Positions 11,242 to 20,824 of a stretch of 64,000 nucleotides of DNA are shown here, piece after piece. The translations under genes were made by a program, and so were the position numbers. The stretch is from CALDUY01 sp046350255 (lineage in GTDB: Bacteria > Planctomycetota > Planctomycetia > Gemmatales > Gemmataceae), in contig JAXMAV010000026.1 in assembly GCA_046350255.1 (NCBI GenBank), positions 60,452-124,451 of the forward strand, written 5' to 3'. The notes beneath the pieces are model-generated. The model was not told the origin of the DNA, ran no database searches, and worked only from the letters and a program-made list of their open reading frames with translations. Within the stretch, counting starts at the first letter, position 1. Each line of letters opens with the position of its first letter.

Positions 11242-11471
11242 GATTCGTTAGTTCCTGTGACGAAGCGAACATCTCTTCTTCTTCATTCTCGGGGCACGAC
11301 CCGCGTTTGACCAGCCCGCAAGGTTCCCCATCCCTCGCCTTCCCCGCCATCCGCCGTTTCCAACACCTGCTTGACGCCAGCCGAACCGACTGCGAAACTA
11401 GAAGGTGGCTCTGGCCCTCTCCCGCCGACAGAGCCTCCTGCCGATTTCTCCGGTCCCACTGGGCCGCCATC

Positions 11472-13805
11472 ATGACTGCTCGATCTCGTACCTTCCTGGC
11501 GCTGGCTGTCTTCGTTTCTGCCAGCTTCCCTGCCCTCGTCTGTGCGGACGACAACCCCGAGGGGGCTCGACTCTACAAGAGCAAGTGCGCCTCCTGTCAC
11601 GGTCCGAAGGGGGAAGGTACCAAACGCTACAAGAAGACTCTGGAAGGTGACCTGTCGGTCGCCCAGCTGGCCGACCTCATCCAGAAGACGATGCCCGAAA
11701 GCGCCCCGGGCACCCTCTCGCAGAACGAGGCCCGGGCCATCTCCGAGCATGTCCATGGCGCCTTTTACTCGCGCATCGCTCGGGAGCGTGCCCGGCCTCC
11801 CCGGGTCGAGCTGTCCCGCCTGACCGTTCGTCAGTATCGCAACGCGACCGCCGACCTCATCGGCGCCTTTCGCTGGCAGCCGCGCTGGCCCGCCGAGCGT
11901 GGCCTCAAGGGCGAGTACTTCAAGAACCGCAACTTCGCCCAGAACAACCGCGTCCTCGAACGGCTCGACCCCCAGGTTGCCTTCGACTTCGGCACCGATA
12001 GCGCTGTCCCCGAGAAGACCGAACCGCACGAGTTCTGCATCCGCTGGTCCGGCTCGCTCCTCGCCCCGGAGACCGGCGAATACCAGATCATCGCCCGCAC
12101 CGAACATGCCGTCCGCGTCTTCGTCAACGATTCTCGCAAGCCACTCATCGACGCCTGGGTCAAGTCAGGCAACGACACCGAGTATCGCGGTACCATCTTC
12201 CTGCTCGCCGGCCGCATCTACCCCGTTCGCGTCGAGTACAGCAAGGCCAAGCAGGGCGTAAACGACTCCGACAAGAACAAGGGGAAGAAGCTCCCCCTGG
12301 TCCGCTCGTCGATGACGCTGCTCTGGCAACGACCGCACCAGGTGCCCTCGCCGATCGCCGCCCGCCACCTGGCCCCGACGCCGTCCCCCGAGGTCTACAC
12401 CTGCGCGACCCCCTTCCCGCCGGATGACCGCAGCTACGGCTGGGAGCGAGGCACCACCATCTCGAAGGAGTGGGACCAGGCCACCACCGCCGCCGCCCTC
12501 GAAACCGCCACCTACATCGCCTCTCGCATCAACGAGCTGGCCGGCACCCGCGACGGCGCCTCCGATCGCCAGGCCAAGCTGCAGAAGTTCGTCCACGCCT
12601 TCGCCGAACGCGCCTTCCGTCGGCCTCTTTCCACCGATCAGAAGGCCGTCCTTGATCGCCAGCTCAAGAACGCCCGCGACGAGGAGACGGCCATCAAGCG
12701 CGCCGTCGCCCTCGTCCTCAAGTCGCCGCGCTTCCTCTACCGCGAGCTAGCCGGCACCGGCGATGGCTACGATGTCGCGGCCCGCCTCTCCTTTAGCCTG
12801 TGGAACGCCCTGCCGGATCGCACCCTGCTCGACCTCGCCGCCGCAGGCAAGCTCACCAGTGCCGACGAGGTCCGCCGCCAGGCCGAGCGCATGCTGGCCG
12901 ACCCCCGGGCCAAGGCCCGGCTCCGCGAGTTTCTCCTCACCTGGGTCAAGGCCGACCTCCACCACGACCTCGCCAAGGATCCGAAGAAGTTCCCCGGCTT
13001 CGACGAGCCGCTCATCGCCGACCTGCGCACCTCGCTCGAGCTGTTTCTCGATGAGATCATCGACGCCGAAAAGCCCGACTTCCGTCGCCTCTTCACCGAG
13101 GAGCAGGTCTACCTCAGCAACCGGCTGGCGAAGTTCTACGGCGTCGAGCAAACCATCCCACCAGGCGCGTTCGTCAAACTCCGCCTCGACAACGGCAAGC
13201 GTGCCGGCATCCTGTCGCACCCCTACCTGATGGCCAGCTTCTCCTCCAGCGCCGAGAGCTCGCCCATCCATCGCGGCGTCTTCCTGGCCCGCGGCGCCCT
13301 GGGAGTCCCCGTCCGGACGCCGCCTGCCGCCGTTGCCCCTGCCGCCCCCGACCTCTTCCCTGGCATGACCACTCGCGAACGTACCATCCAGCAGACCAAA
13401 CCCACCGTCTGCATGACCTGTCACACCGTTATCAACCCCCTGGGCTTCTCGCTGGAGCATTTCGACGCCGTCGGTCGATATCGGGAGAAGGATAACGGCA
13501 AACCTGTGGATGCCAGCAGCAGCTATCAGCCACGCGAGGGCAAACCCGTGCAACTCACCGGCGCACGGGAGCTGGCCTCCTACCTGGCGCAGAGTCCCGA
13601 TGCCCACGACGCCTTCACCGAGCAGATGTTCCATTTCCTGGTACAGCAATCGGTCCGCGCGTATGGTACAACTGCACAGGACGAGTTACGCCGAGCCTTC
13701 GTCAACCACGACTTCGACCTGCGCAAGCTGGCCGTCGAGATTCTTGTCCGCTCCGCCCTGGTGCCTCGTTCCACCGCCACCGCCTCCCCGCGGCGCGGCT
13801 CCTGA
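11472..13805 (+). CDS. DUF1592/DUF1588 protein with cytochrome c and PA14 domains
   Basis: A 777-residue exported protein. After a signal peptide (ending PALVCA) comes a c-type heme site CASCH (C39, C42, H43). Next is a PA14-like domain (GLKGEYFKNRNFAQNN to FVNDSRKPLIDAWV, about residues 140-235), then DUF1595/DUF1592/DUF1588/DUF1585 regions. The DUF1588 signature CMTCHTVINPLGFSLEHFDA lies near residue 650 and holds a second CxxCH. This layout is characteristic of planctomycetes. The protein is likely periplasmic and redox active; the PA14 part suggests carbohydrate binding. It is followed 35 bases later by a DUF1552 gene, its usual partner. The biochemical role of the pair is not established. 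Confidence 0.9.
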   Translation: MTARSRTFLALAVFVSASFPALVCADDNPEGARLYKSKCASCHGPKGEGTKRYKKTLEGDLSVAQLADLIQKTMPESAPGTLSQNEARAISEHVHGAFYSRIARERARPPRVELSRLTVRQYRNATADLIGAFRWQPRWPAERGLKGEYFKNRNFAQNNRVLERLDPQVAFDFGTDSAVPEKTEPHEFCIRWSGSLLAPETGEYQIIARTEHAVRVFVNDSRKPLIDAWVKSGNDTEYRGTIFLLAGRIYPVRVEYSKAKQGVNDSDKNKGKKLPLVRSSMTLLWQRPHQVPSPIAARHLAPTPSPEVYTCATPFPPDDRSYGWERGTTISKEWDQATTAAALETATYIASRINELAGTRDGASDRQAKLQKFVHAFAERAFRRPLSTDQKAVLDRQLKNARDEETAIKRAVALVLKSPRFLYRELAGTGDGYDVAARLSFSLWNALPDRTLLDLAAAGKLTSADEVRRQAERMLADPRAKARLREFLLTWVKADLHHDLAKDPKKFPGFDEPLIADLRTSLELFLDEIIDAEKPDFRRLFTEEQVYLSNRLAKFYGVEQTIPPGAFVKLRLDNGKRAGILSHPYLMASFSSSAESSPIHRGVFLARGALGVPVRTPPAAVAPAAPDLFPGMTTRERTIQQTKPTVCMTCHTVINPLGFSLEHFDAVGRYREKDNGKPVDASSSYQPREGKPVQLTGARELASYLAQSPDAHDAFTEQMFHFLVQQSVRAYGTTAQDELRRAFVNHDFDLRKLAVEILVRSALVPRSTATASPRRGS

Positions 13806-13840
13806 TCCAACCTGAACTCCCGCCGACCTGGAGGTTGCTC

Positions 13841-15151
13841 ATGTCTGTTTCTCGCCGCGACTTCATCCGCGACCTGGGGCTCGGGGCGGCTTCTTTGCCG
13901 TTCCTCCTCAACCTCCCCAGCCTGGGCTTCGCCAACCAGACCCGCCGCAAGCAGCGCCTGGTCGTCATGTTCACTCCTAACGGCATCGTCCCCAAGGCGT
14001 TCTGGCCTACCGAGCAGGGTGCGAAGTTTACCCTCGGCGAGAGTCTGTCTCCGCTCGCGCCGTACCAGAATCGCACGATGGTCCTGCACGGCGTGTGCGA
14101 CAAGGTCCGGGGCGACGGCGACAACCACATGCGCGGCATCGGCTGCCTGCTCACCGGCGTCGAACTGTACCCCGGGAACATCCAGGGCGGCTCCCACACT
14201 CCCGCCGGCTGGGCCAGCGGTCTCTCCATCGATCAGGAGATTCGCAACTTCCTCCAGAAGGATTCCGCCACCCGCACGCGCTTCGGCTCGCTCGAGTTCG
14301 GCGCCCTGGTCCCCGAACGCGCCGACACCTGGACCCGCATGGTCTACTCCGGGCCCAACAAGCCAGTCACGCCCATCGACAACCCCTACCAGATGTTCAA
14401 CAAACTCTACGGCCGGGCCAAGGACCGCGAGATGCTGGTGAGCGTGCTGGACTCCGTCGGGGACGACCTGAAGAAGCTCTCGGGTGCGGTCGCCGCCGAG
14501 GACCGCAAACTCCTCGACGAACATACCACCTTCGTCCGCGAGATGGAGAAGGAACTGAAAGCCGACGCCGACGCGAAGGTCGGCCACAAGGTGCCGGAAC
14601 TGGAGCCCGGCGTGAAGGCGGAGAACGACAACCTGCCGAAGATCAGCAAGATGCAGATCGACCTGATGGTGCAGAGCTTCATCGCCGACTTCAGCCGCGT
14701 CGCCACCCTGCAGTACACCAACTCGGTCGGCATGGCGAAGATGCGCTGGATCGGCGTGACCGAGGGCCACCACGAGCTATCGCACGAGCCGGACAGCAAC
14801 GCCAAGGCGCAGGAGAAGTTGACGAAGATCAACAAGTGGTTCTGCGAGCAGCTCGCCTACCTGACGAAGCGCCTGGCCGAGACGCCGGAGCCGGGTGGCA
14901 AGGGCAGCCTGCTCGACAACACCCTCATCGTCTGGACCAACGAACTAGGCCAGGGCAACTCGCACACGCTCGACAACATTCCGTTTGTGCTCGTGGGCAA
15001 CGGGCTCGACTTCCAGATGGGTCGCTCGCTCAAGCAGCCGCGCGTGCCACACAACCGCCTGCTGCTGTCGCTGGCTCACGGTTTCGGTCACCGCCTCACG
15101 AAGTTCGGCAACCCCGACTTCTGCGGCCCGGGTCCGCTGAGCCTGTCCTGA
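13841..15151 (+). CDS. DUF1552 protein with Tat signal
   Basis: A 436-residue protein. The N-terminus SRRDFIRDLGLGAASLPFLL is a twin-arginine signal, so it is probably exported folded. The body matches DUF1552 (LVVMFTPNGIVPKAFWPTE; NHMRGIGCLLTGVELYPGN; TLIVWTNELGQGNSHTLDNI), which I regard as related to the DUF1501 and alkaline-phosphatase-like class. Start at 13841 has GGAGG six bases upstream; a TTG two codons earlier is less likely. It follows the DUF1592 cytochrome gene closely, the standard pair in planctomycetes, and the two probably work together in the periplasm. Substrate unknown. Confidence 0.9.
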   Translation: MSVSRRDFIRDLGLGAASLPFLLNLPSLGFANQTRRKQRLVVMFTPNGIVPKAFWPTEQGAKFTLGESLSPLAPYQNRTMVLHGVCDKVRGDGDNHMRGIGCLLTGVELYPGNIQGGSHTPAGWASGLSIDQEIRNFLQKDSATRTRFGSLEFGALVPERADTWTRMVYSGPNKPVTPIDNPYQMFNKLYGRAKDREMLVSVLDSVGDDLKKLSGAVAAEDRKLLDEHTTFVREMEKELKADADAKVGHKVPELEPGVKAENDNLPKISKMQIDLMVQSFIADFSRVATLQYTNSVGMAKMRWIGVTEGHHELSHEPDSNAKAQEKLTKINKWFCEQLAYLTKRLAETPEPGGKGSLLDNTLIVWTNELGQGNSHTLDNIPFVLVGNGLDFQMGRSLKQPRVPHNRLLLSLAHGFGHRLTKFGNPDFCGPGPLSLS

Positions 15152-15238
15152 GCCATCCCCACGTCTCGGTCTCTTCCCCGCGTTGGTCACTCACCGACGC
15201 GGGGAGCTTCTTTGGCCTCCTCTCATCTCTGAGGCTGC

Positions 15239-16129
15239 ATGCTCGTTGATATCCATACGAATCTCCTCTGGTATCCCGATCACTTCTCCGAGGAGTTCGT
15301 CGAGTTTTCCTGGGCCGCCAAGAAGGCAAAGATGCGTCTCACTGGCGACGTCCACTGCGCCGTCGATGACACCAGCTGGAAGCACAACTTCGATAGTCGG
15401 CCCGATCAACTCCTCGAAGCGACGAAGGAGTGCGACAAGGTCATCGTCTTCGCAATCCAGGCGCCGTTCACCGGCATCACTGGTTCGCAGGAGGCCGTCG
15501 CCGAGTTCGCCCGCGAGCACGCCGGCCGTGTCGAGGGCTGGTGCTCGGTCGATCCCAACGATCCCAACTGCGTCCGCCAGCTCGAGTACTGCATCCGTGA
15601 CCTCGGCCTGCGCGGCCTGAAGCTCGGCCCCATCTATCAGAACTTCGATCCCTCCGACCCACGCCACCTGCCTCTCTTCAAGAAGGCCGAGGAGCTGGAC
15701 ATCCCCATCAACTGGCACCAGGGGACCTCGTTCGTCCGCAACGGGCCGCTCAAGTACTCCAACCCCATCCTGCTTGAGGACATTGCCGTCGCCTGCCCAC
15801 GCCTCCGCATGATCATCTCCCACATGGGCCACCCCTGGGAGACCGAGTGCGTCGTCCTCATCCGCAAGCATCCGCAGCTCTTCGCCGACACCAGCGCCCT
15901 GCATTACCGCCCCCTGCGCCACTTTCAGGCGTTCATGACCGCGCTGGAGTACGGCGTCGAACACAAGCTGATCTTCGGCTCTGACTTCCCCTCCGCCACC
16001 CCCGCCCAGGCCATCCAGGGGCTGTGGAAGGTCAACAACATCGTCCAGGGGACCGGCCTGCCACAGTTCCCCCAGGAAGCGATTCACAACATCATCTACG
16101 AAAACTGGAAGCCCTTCCTCCGCGCCTGA
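15239..16129 (+). CDS. Amidohydrolase family protein (Amidohydro_2)
   Basis: A 296-residue TIM-barrel hydrolase. Recognisable blocks are LVDIHTNLLWYP at the N-terminus, LRGLKLGPIYQNFDPSDPRH, INWHQGTS, MIISHMGHPWETECV and FGSDFPSATPAQAI, in the order of the Amidohydro_2 family (ACMSD/resorcylate decarboxylase relatives). The usual HxH metal pair on strand 1 reads HxN here, so metal binding may differ. Such enzymes hydrolyse or decarboxylate ring compounds. The ATG at 15239 has GAGG eight bases upstream. The DHDPS-like gene follows 13 bases later, so both may act on one small-molecule pathway, which I cannot name. Confidence 0.85.
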   Translation: MLVDIHTNLLWYPDHFSEEFVEFSWAAKKAKMRLTGDVHCAVDDTSWKHNFDSRPDQLLEATKECDKVIVFAIQAPFTGITGSQEAVAEFAREHAGRVEGWCSVDPNDPNCVRQLEYCIRDLGLRGLKLGPIYQNFDPSDPRHLPLFKKAEELDIPINWHQGTSFVRNGPLKYSNPILLEDIAVACPRLRMIISHMGHPWETECVVLIRKHPQLFADTSALHYRPLRHFQAFMTALEYGVEHKLIFGSDFPSATPAQAIQGLWKVNNIVQGTGLPQFPQEAIHNIIYENWKPFLRA

Positions 16130-16142
16130 TCCGGGAGTCGTG

Positions 16143-17048
16143 ATGCCGCACCTCGACCTCGACCGCCTCGCCACGGTCCAGCTGGTTCCCCCCACGCCGT
16201 TCACCCCCGATGGCAGCTACGTCCTCCCCGAGCAACTAGCCCGCTTCGTCCAGTCGCGCGCCGAGGCCGGCATCTCCGTCTTCCTGCCCGCGGCCGGCAC
16301 CGGCGAGTTCCACTCGCTTTCCGCCGACGAGGTGAGCGCCTGTGTCGAAGCGACCCGCCAGGCCGTCCCTGCCGCCGTCGTCATCGCCCCGGTCGGCCTG
16401 GGTATCGGCCATGCCGTCGCGCTGGCACGCCGGGCCACCGACCTCGGCGCCGATGCTCTACTGATCATGCCGCCCATCCATCCCTACCTCAGCGATTCCG
16501 GCTTTCGCGACTACTTCGACGCCCTGGCCGCCACCACCCCCTTACCGTTCCTCGCCTACAAAAAGGGCCCCGTCCCCAGCGACCGCCTCCTGCTCGACCT
16601 CGGACGCGGCGGCCGGCTAATCGGCGTCAAGTACGCCGTCAACGAGATGGACGCCTTCGCCCGCTTCGCCGCCCAGGCTGGCTCGCACTTCGGCCTCTAC
16701 TGCGGCACCGCCGAGCGGTTCGCGCCCTACTTCCTCCTGGCCGGCGCCACCGGCTACACCTCAGGTGCCGGCAACGTCTGTCCCCGTCTCACTCTCGCCC
16801 TCCACGCCGACCTGCGCGCCGGCCGCCACGCTCTGGCGTTCGACCGCCTGCGTCAGCTCCGCCCCCTGGAGGACTTCCGCGCCCGCGACGCCGACTCGTT
16901 CAACATCACCGCCATCAAGGCCGCCGTCCACCTGGCCGGCTGGGACTTTGGCCCGCCTCGCCCTCCGCAGCGCCACCTCACCTCCGCCGAGTTGCTCGAA
17001 CTTCAGGCGCTGGTCAAACCGATGCTCGCCCGGGAACAAGCGGTCTAG
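16143..17048 (+). CDS. Dihydrodipicolinate synthase/KDG aldolase family protein
   Basis: A 301-residue class I aldolase-like TIM barrel. The block FLPAAGTGEFHSLSADEV is close to the form seen in 5-dehydro-4-deoxyglucarate dehydratase; RLIGVKYAVNEMDAF holds the Schiff-base Lys, and PFLAYKKG takes the place of the strand with the catalytic Tyr. It could act on a keto-deoxy sugar acid. True DapA is less likely from the GTGEF block. Start at 16143 has GGGAG five bases upstream; GTG one codon earlier is possible. It lies 13 bases after the amidohydrolase gene, probably in one operon. Confidence 0.85.
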   Translation: MPHLDLDRLATVQLVPPTPFTPDGSYVLPEQLARFVQSRAEAGISVFLPAAGTGEFHSLSADEVSACVEATRQAVPAAVVIAPVGLGIGHAVALARRATDLGADALLIMPPIHPYLSDSGFRDYFDALAATTPLPFLAYKKGPVPSDRLLLDLGRGGRLIGVKYAVNEMDAFARFAAQAGSHFGLYCGTAERFAPYFLLAGATGYTSGAGNVCPRLTLALHADLRAGRHALAFDRLRQLRPLEDFRARDADSFNITAIKAAVHLAGWDFGPPRPPQRHLTSAELLELQALVKPMLAREQAV

Positions 17049-17150
17049 CCGCGCTGCGCACCTCGCCGATGCACCCGTACGTGTACAATGGGGATAGGAA
17101 CTCCTGTGTACACTCCTTTCATCGTTGGACCTCTCTGCGGAGCTGTTGAC

Positions 17151-19073
17151 ATGAGCACCACCACTCCTCCCGATCGCGAGCAGGCCAGCTTCGCCGAAAC
17201 CGCCCTGCGCCTGGGCGGCAAGAGCGAGGACGAGGCCCGCCGGACCGGGGCGCTGGACCGCGCCGACGAGCAGGTCGAGAAGCTCTTCCAGCCTCAGTAT
17301 CAGACCGTCAACAGCCCTATCCACAAGGCCATCTGGGACGGCAAGGTGCCGCTCGAGCTATTCAACCCGCCGCCCCTGCCCGCCCAGGCGTCGTGCGACC
17401 GGGCCATGAACGACTCGCTCGACGTCGTCCGCCGCCACCGCGAGGCAGGCACCCAGCTCGACGCTCAGGGAAAGTCAGCGGTTCCCCTCCTGCAGGATCT
17501 TGGCCGGGCCGGCTACTGGGGCCTGCTCATCGATCCGCAGCACGGCGGCCAGGGTGCTCCCTTCCAGCGCTTTACCCACTTCCTCACCCGGATGGCTACT
17601 CTCGATCCGATGATCGCCGGCCTGGCCTCCATCCATGGCTGCATCGGCGCGGTCGATCCCGTGCGCACCTTCGGCAATGCCGAGCAGAAGGCGCGCTTCC
17701 TCCCGCGCCTGGCCAGCGGCGAACGCCTGTCTGGCTTCGCCCTCACCGAACCAGCCGCTGGTAGCGATCTCACTGCGCTCCGCACCACCGCTACGCTCGA
17801 CGGCGACGATTACGTCCTCAACGGCGAGAAGCTGTTCATCACCAACGTGGTGCCTGGACGCACCGCCGCCGTCGTGGCCCTCATCGACAAGAAACCCGCC
17901 GTTCTCGTCGTCGATCTGCCTGACACCGAGAACGACCAGTTCCAGCTCGTCCGCTACGGTCTGTACGCCCTGCGCCACGCCTACAACAACGGCATCCGCT
18001 TCAACAACCTGCGCGTGCCGCGCGCCAATCTCCTGCGCCCCTCCATCGGCGACGGCCTCACCATCGCCTACCACGGCCTCAACCTCGGCCGGCTCTCCCT
18101 CTGTGCCAACGCCTCCGGCTGCATGCGCACCATGCTCGCCAACATGCTCCCCTGGGCCGAGTTCCGTCACACCTACGGCCAGGCCATCAGCAAGCGCGAG
18201 CTGGTCAAGCGCCGTCTCGCCCGCCTCGCCGGCCTCATCGTCGCCAGCGACGCTCTCGTCAACTGGGGCTCCTGGCTCATCGATCAGGGCTATCGCGGCG
18301 AGATGGAGTGCATCATCGCCAAGATCTTCGGCAGCGAAGCCCAGAAGGAAGCCGCCGTCGAACTCTTCATGAAGACCCACGGTGGCCGCTCCTTCCTCCA
18401 TGGCCATCTCCTCGGCGATAACATCTACGACTTCCTCGCGCCGTGCATCTACGAGGGGGAGGGTGAGGTCCTCGGTATGGCCTTCTTCAAGAGCCTCGTC
18501 AAGGAGCACGGCCGGCAGTTCTTCGAACCGATCGGAAAGGCCCTCGTCGAGAAGAAGATCGACCCGCGCAGCTTCAATCCGCTCAACCCCACGCATTCGT
18601 GGGCCCTCCGCAAGGAGCTGGGTGCCTATGCGAAGTGGCGCATGGGCCAGATGCTCACCAGCCGCGACCGCCAGGCGGTCACCGGCCTTGATCGCCGCCT
18701 GCAGGCGCACGTCGATTACGCGCTGGAGGCGTTCGGCAAGCATCGCGCCGAGATCAGCGCCGCCATGGTCAAGCATCAGGTCAAGCTGGCCGACCGCCAG
18801 TGCCGCATCGCCGAACTGTCGCAGCGTGTCCAGGACACCGTGGTCATCCTGGTGACCGCCCTGTACGCCCATCAGCGCCGTAACGAGCCGACCACCCTCG
18901 CCGCCGATCTCGTCTGTCAGGACCTGCGCCGCAAGCTCGACGGCGGCCGGCCCAGCGATGCCTACTTCAAACAGGTTTCTCAACTGGCCGAGGCCATTCT
19001 CGCAGGCGGCTTCGACCCCATTGCTGGCATCCCCCTCGAGGAGATTCTCCAGAAGTACGACCAGCGCCGGTAA
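17151..19073 (+). CDS. Acyl-CoA dehydrogenase
   Basis: A 640-residue flavoprotein of the acyl-CoA dehydrogenase family. It would oxidise acyl-CoA to enoyl-CoA with FAD, feeding beta-oxidation. The FAD/substrate block FALTEPAAGSDLTALRTTA, the following NGEKLFITNV, and the C-terminal FMKTHGGRSFLHGHLLGDNIYDF are visible. The extra C-terminal part of about 180 residues with long helices recalls very-long-chain enzymes. I chose the ATG at 17151, with GGAG about ten bases upstream; the longer frame adds 21 unlikely residues. Upstream, TGTACA occurs at 17082 and 17107, a possible operator pair. No fatty-acid genes are adjacent. Confidence 0.9.
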   Translation: MSTTTPPDREQASFAETALRLGGKSEDEARRTGALDRADEQVEKLFQPQYQTVNSPIHKAIWDGKVPLELFNPPPLPAQASCDRAMNDSLDVVRRHREAGTQLDAQGKSAVPLLQDLGRAGYWGLLIDPQHGGQGAPFQRFTHFLTRMATLDPMIAGLASIHGCIGAVDPVRTFGNAEQKARFLPRLASGERLSGFALTEPAAGSDLTALRTTATLDGDDYVLNGEKLFITNVVPGRTAAVVALIDKKPAVLVVDLPDTENDQFQLVRYGLYALRHAYNNGIRFNNLRVPRANLLRPSIGDGLTIAYHGLNLGRLSLCANASGCMRTMLANMLPWAEFRHTYGQAISKRELVKRRLARLAGLIVASDALVNWGSWLIDQGYRGEMECIIAKIFGSEAQKEAAVELFMKTHGGRSFLHGHLLGDNIYDFLAPCIYEGEGEVLGMAFFKSLVKEHGRQFFEPIGKALVEKKIDPRSFNPLNPTHSWALRKELGAYAKWRMGQMLTSRDRQAVTGLDRRLQAHVDYALEAFGKHRAEISAAMVKHQVKLADRQCRIAELSQRVQDTVVILVTALYAHQRRNEPTTLAADLVCQDLRRKLDGGRPSDAYFKQVSQLAEAILAGGFDPIAGIPLEEILQKYDQRR

Positions 19074-19238
19074 CAGGCCGCTGTCACCTGCCCGAGGCGA
19101 GCCAGGGTGGGGCCCCCTCGCCAGGGTAGGCGCGCCATCTTCTCAACCAGCCTCTGGCGTTGCGCCGAAGCATCGGGTAGGATGCTTGCACTGCCGGTCG
19201 TCTCACCTACCACACTTGCCATGCCAGGGGGGCTTGTC

Positions 19239-20654
19239 ATGGCCCATGATGCTTTGCAGTCTCCGCACGCCTGGGCTCCGCTGGTGAGCCGACGCGATCT
19301 CCTCCGCGTGGCCTCGGTCGGCCTGGCCGGCACGTTGTTACCTGGCCTCCGCGCTGCCCAGTCGGCCACGGCCGAGGGCGGCTCCGCGAAATCGGTCATC
19401 CTCCTGTGGCTGGCCGGCGGCGTCACCCACATCGATTCCTTCGACCCCAAGCCGCATGCCCCGCTCGAGATTCGCGGTAGCCTGACCTCCATTCCCACCA
19501 CGCTGCCCGGCATCCGCTTCTGTGAGCCGATGTCCCATCTGGCCCGGCAAACCGATCGCCTGGCCCTTTTGCGCAGCTTCGTCCCCGCCACCGACGACCA
19601 CTTCCTCGGCCAGGTCTTCGCCCTGTCTGGCCGCCGGGTCGGGCTCGACCGCATCACCGCCGAGCCGAACGTCGGCGCTGTCGTCTCCCGGCTGCTGGGT
19701 CCGCGCAACGGCCTGCCTGGCTACATCGCCGTGCCCGGCACGACGCGCCCGGGACCTCCCCCCGTCAACATGTTCACCGGCGGTTGGCTCGGCCGCGAGT
19801 ATGGCCCCTTCCCCACAGGCGGCACGCCGCGCAACGATGACTTCACCGCCCGCGTCTCCGAAGCGCCCGAGGAAGAGTTTCATCGCCAGTCGCTCACCCC
19901 GCCGACCGACTCGTCGCCCACGCGTCTCGATGGTCGGCGCAGCCTGCGCAGGCAGCTCGACGCCGGCCTGCGTCAGCTCGAGGGCGCCGGCCTGGGCGAC
20001 GTCCTGCACCGTCAGTACACCAGCGCCTTCGACATGCTGCTGTCGCCCTCCGTTCGTCGCGCCTTCGACCTGCGCCAGGAAGCCGACGCCGTCCGCCAGC
20101 GCTACGGGCAAACCAAGATCGGCCAGCGCTGCCTCCTGGCTCGCCGTCTCGTCGAGGCTGGCGCTCGCTTCGTGATGGTCGATTACGGCTACGATCCCGA
20201 CTACGGCAACCTGTGGGACAACCACAACGCACCTGGCCAGAACTTCCCGCACATCTGCGAGATGGTCAAACGCGACTACCACCTGGCCGGCACCGACCGC
20301 GCCTGCGCTGCCCTCCTCGACGACCTCGCCGCCCGCGGCATGCTCGAATCCACCCTGGTGGTCTTCCTCACCGAGTTCGGCCGCACTCCCACCATCAACA
20401 AGCTGGGCGGCCGCGATCACTGGGGCAAGGCCGGCTCGATCTTCTTCGCTGGTGGTGGTGTGCGCGGCGGCCAGGTGATCGGCTCGACGGATGCCCAGGC
20501 GGCCGTCCCGCGCGGCATGGCCTACAGCTCTGCCGACGTCGCCGCCACCATCTACAAGGCCCTCGGCATCCCCCTCGATACCGAGCTGCGCGACCGCCAG
20601 GACCGCCCCATCGCCCTCCTCCCCGAGGGCCGGCCCATCCCCGGCGTGCTCTAG
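19239..20654 (+). CDS. DUF1501 protein with Tat signal
   Basis: A 471-residue protein of the DUF1501 family, widespread and multi-copy in planctomycetes. SRRDLLRVASVGLAGTLLPGL is a twin-arginine export signal. SVILLWLAGGVTHIDSFDPK, MSHLARQTDRLALLRSFVPA, VMVDYGYDPDYGNLWDNHN and VVFLTEFGRTPTINKLGGRDHW are the usual blocks, related to the alkaline phosphatase/sulfatase fold. Its role is not established; such genes often lie next to DUF1549/DUF1553 cytochrome proteins, which are not adjacent here. I chose the ATG at 19239 because AGGGGGG lies about seven bases upstream and it gives a normal Tat leader; the longer frame starts 132 bases earlier. Confidence 0.9.
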   Translation: MAHDALQSPHAWAPLVSRRDLLRVASVGLAGTLLPGLRAAQSATAEGGSAKSVILLWLAGGVTHIDSFDPKPHAPLEIRGSLTSIPTTLPGIRFCEPMSHLARQTDRLALLRSFVPATDDHFLGQVFALSGRRVGLDRITAEPNVGAVVSRLLGPRNGLPGYIAVPGTTRPGPPPVNMFTGGWLGREYGPFPTGGTPRNDDFTARVSEAPEEEFHRQSLTPPTDSSPTRLDGRRSLRRQLDAGLRQLEGAGLGDVLHRQYTSAFDMLLSPSVRRAFDLRQEADAVRQRYGQTKIGQRCLLARRLVEAGARFVMVDYGYDPDYGNLWDNHNAPGQNFPHICEMVKRDYHLAGTDRACAALLDDLAARGMLESTLVVFLTEFGRTPTINKLGGRDHWGKAGSIFFAGGGVRGGQVIGSTDAQAAVPRGMAYSSADVAATIYKALGIPLDTELRDRQDRPIALLPEGRPIPGVL

Positions 20655-20824
20655 TCCGCATTTTTTGCAAGATGCATCCTGGCATCGTTGTTAGTGGGCG
20701 TTACAATGCGTCCACGACCTGACTCGCCATCTGGATCGCGAAGCTCCTGGATCTCTCCCCGGGTCAACCTTCCTCCTGCGCCCATTCGGGGCAGGTGGCC
20801 CTCCCCTGCGCCGGTGAACCATCC

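Noticed and set aside
20655..20824. TACAAT at 20702 as a promoter for the SpoIIE-type gene
   Set aside because: No -35-like element at a suitable distance.
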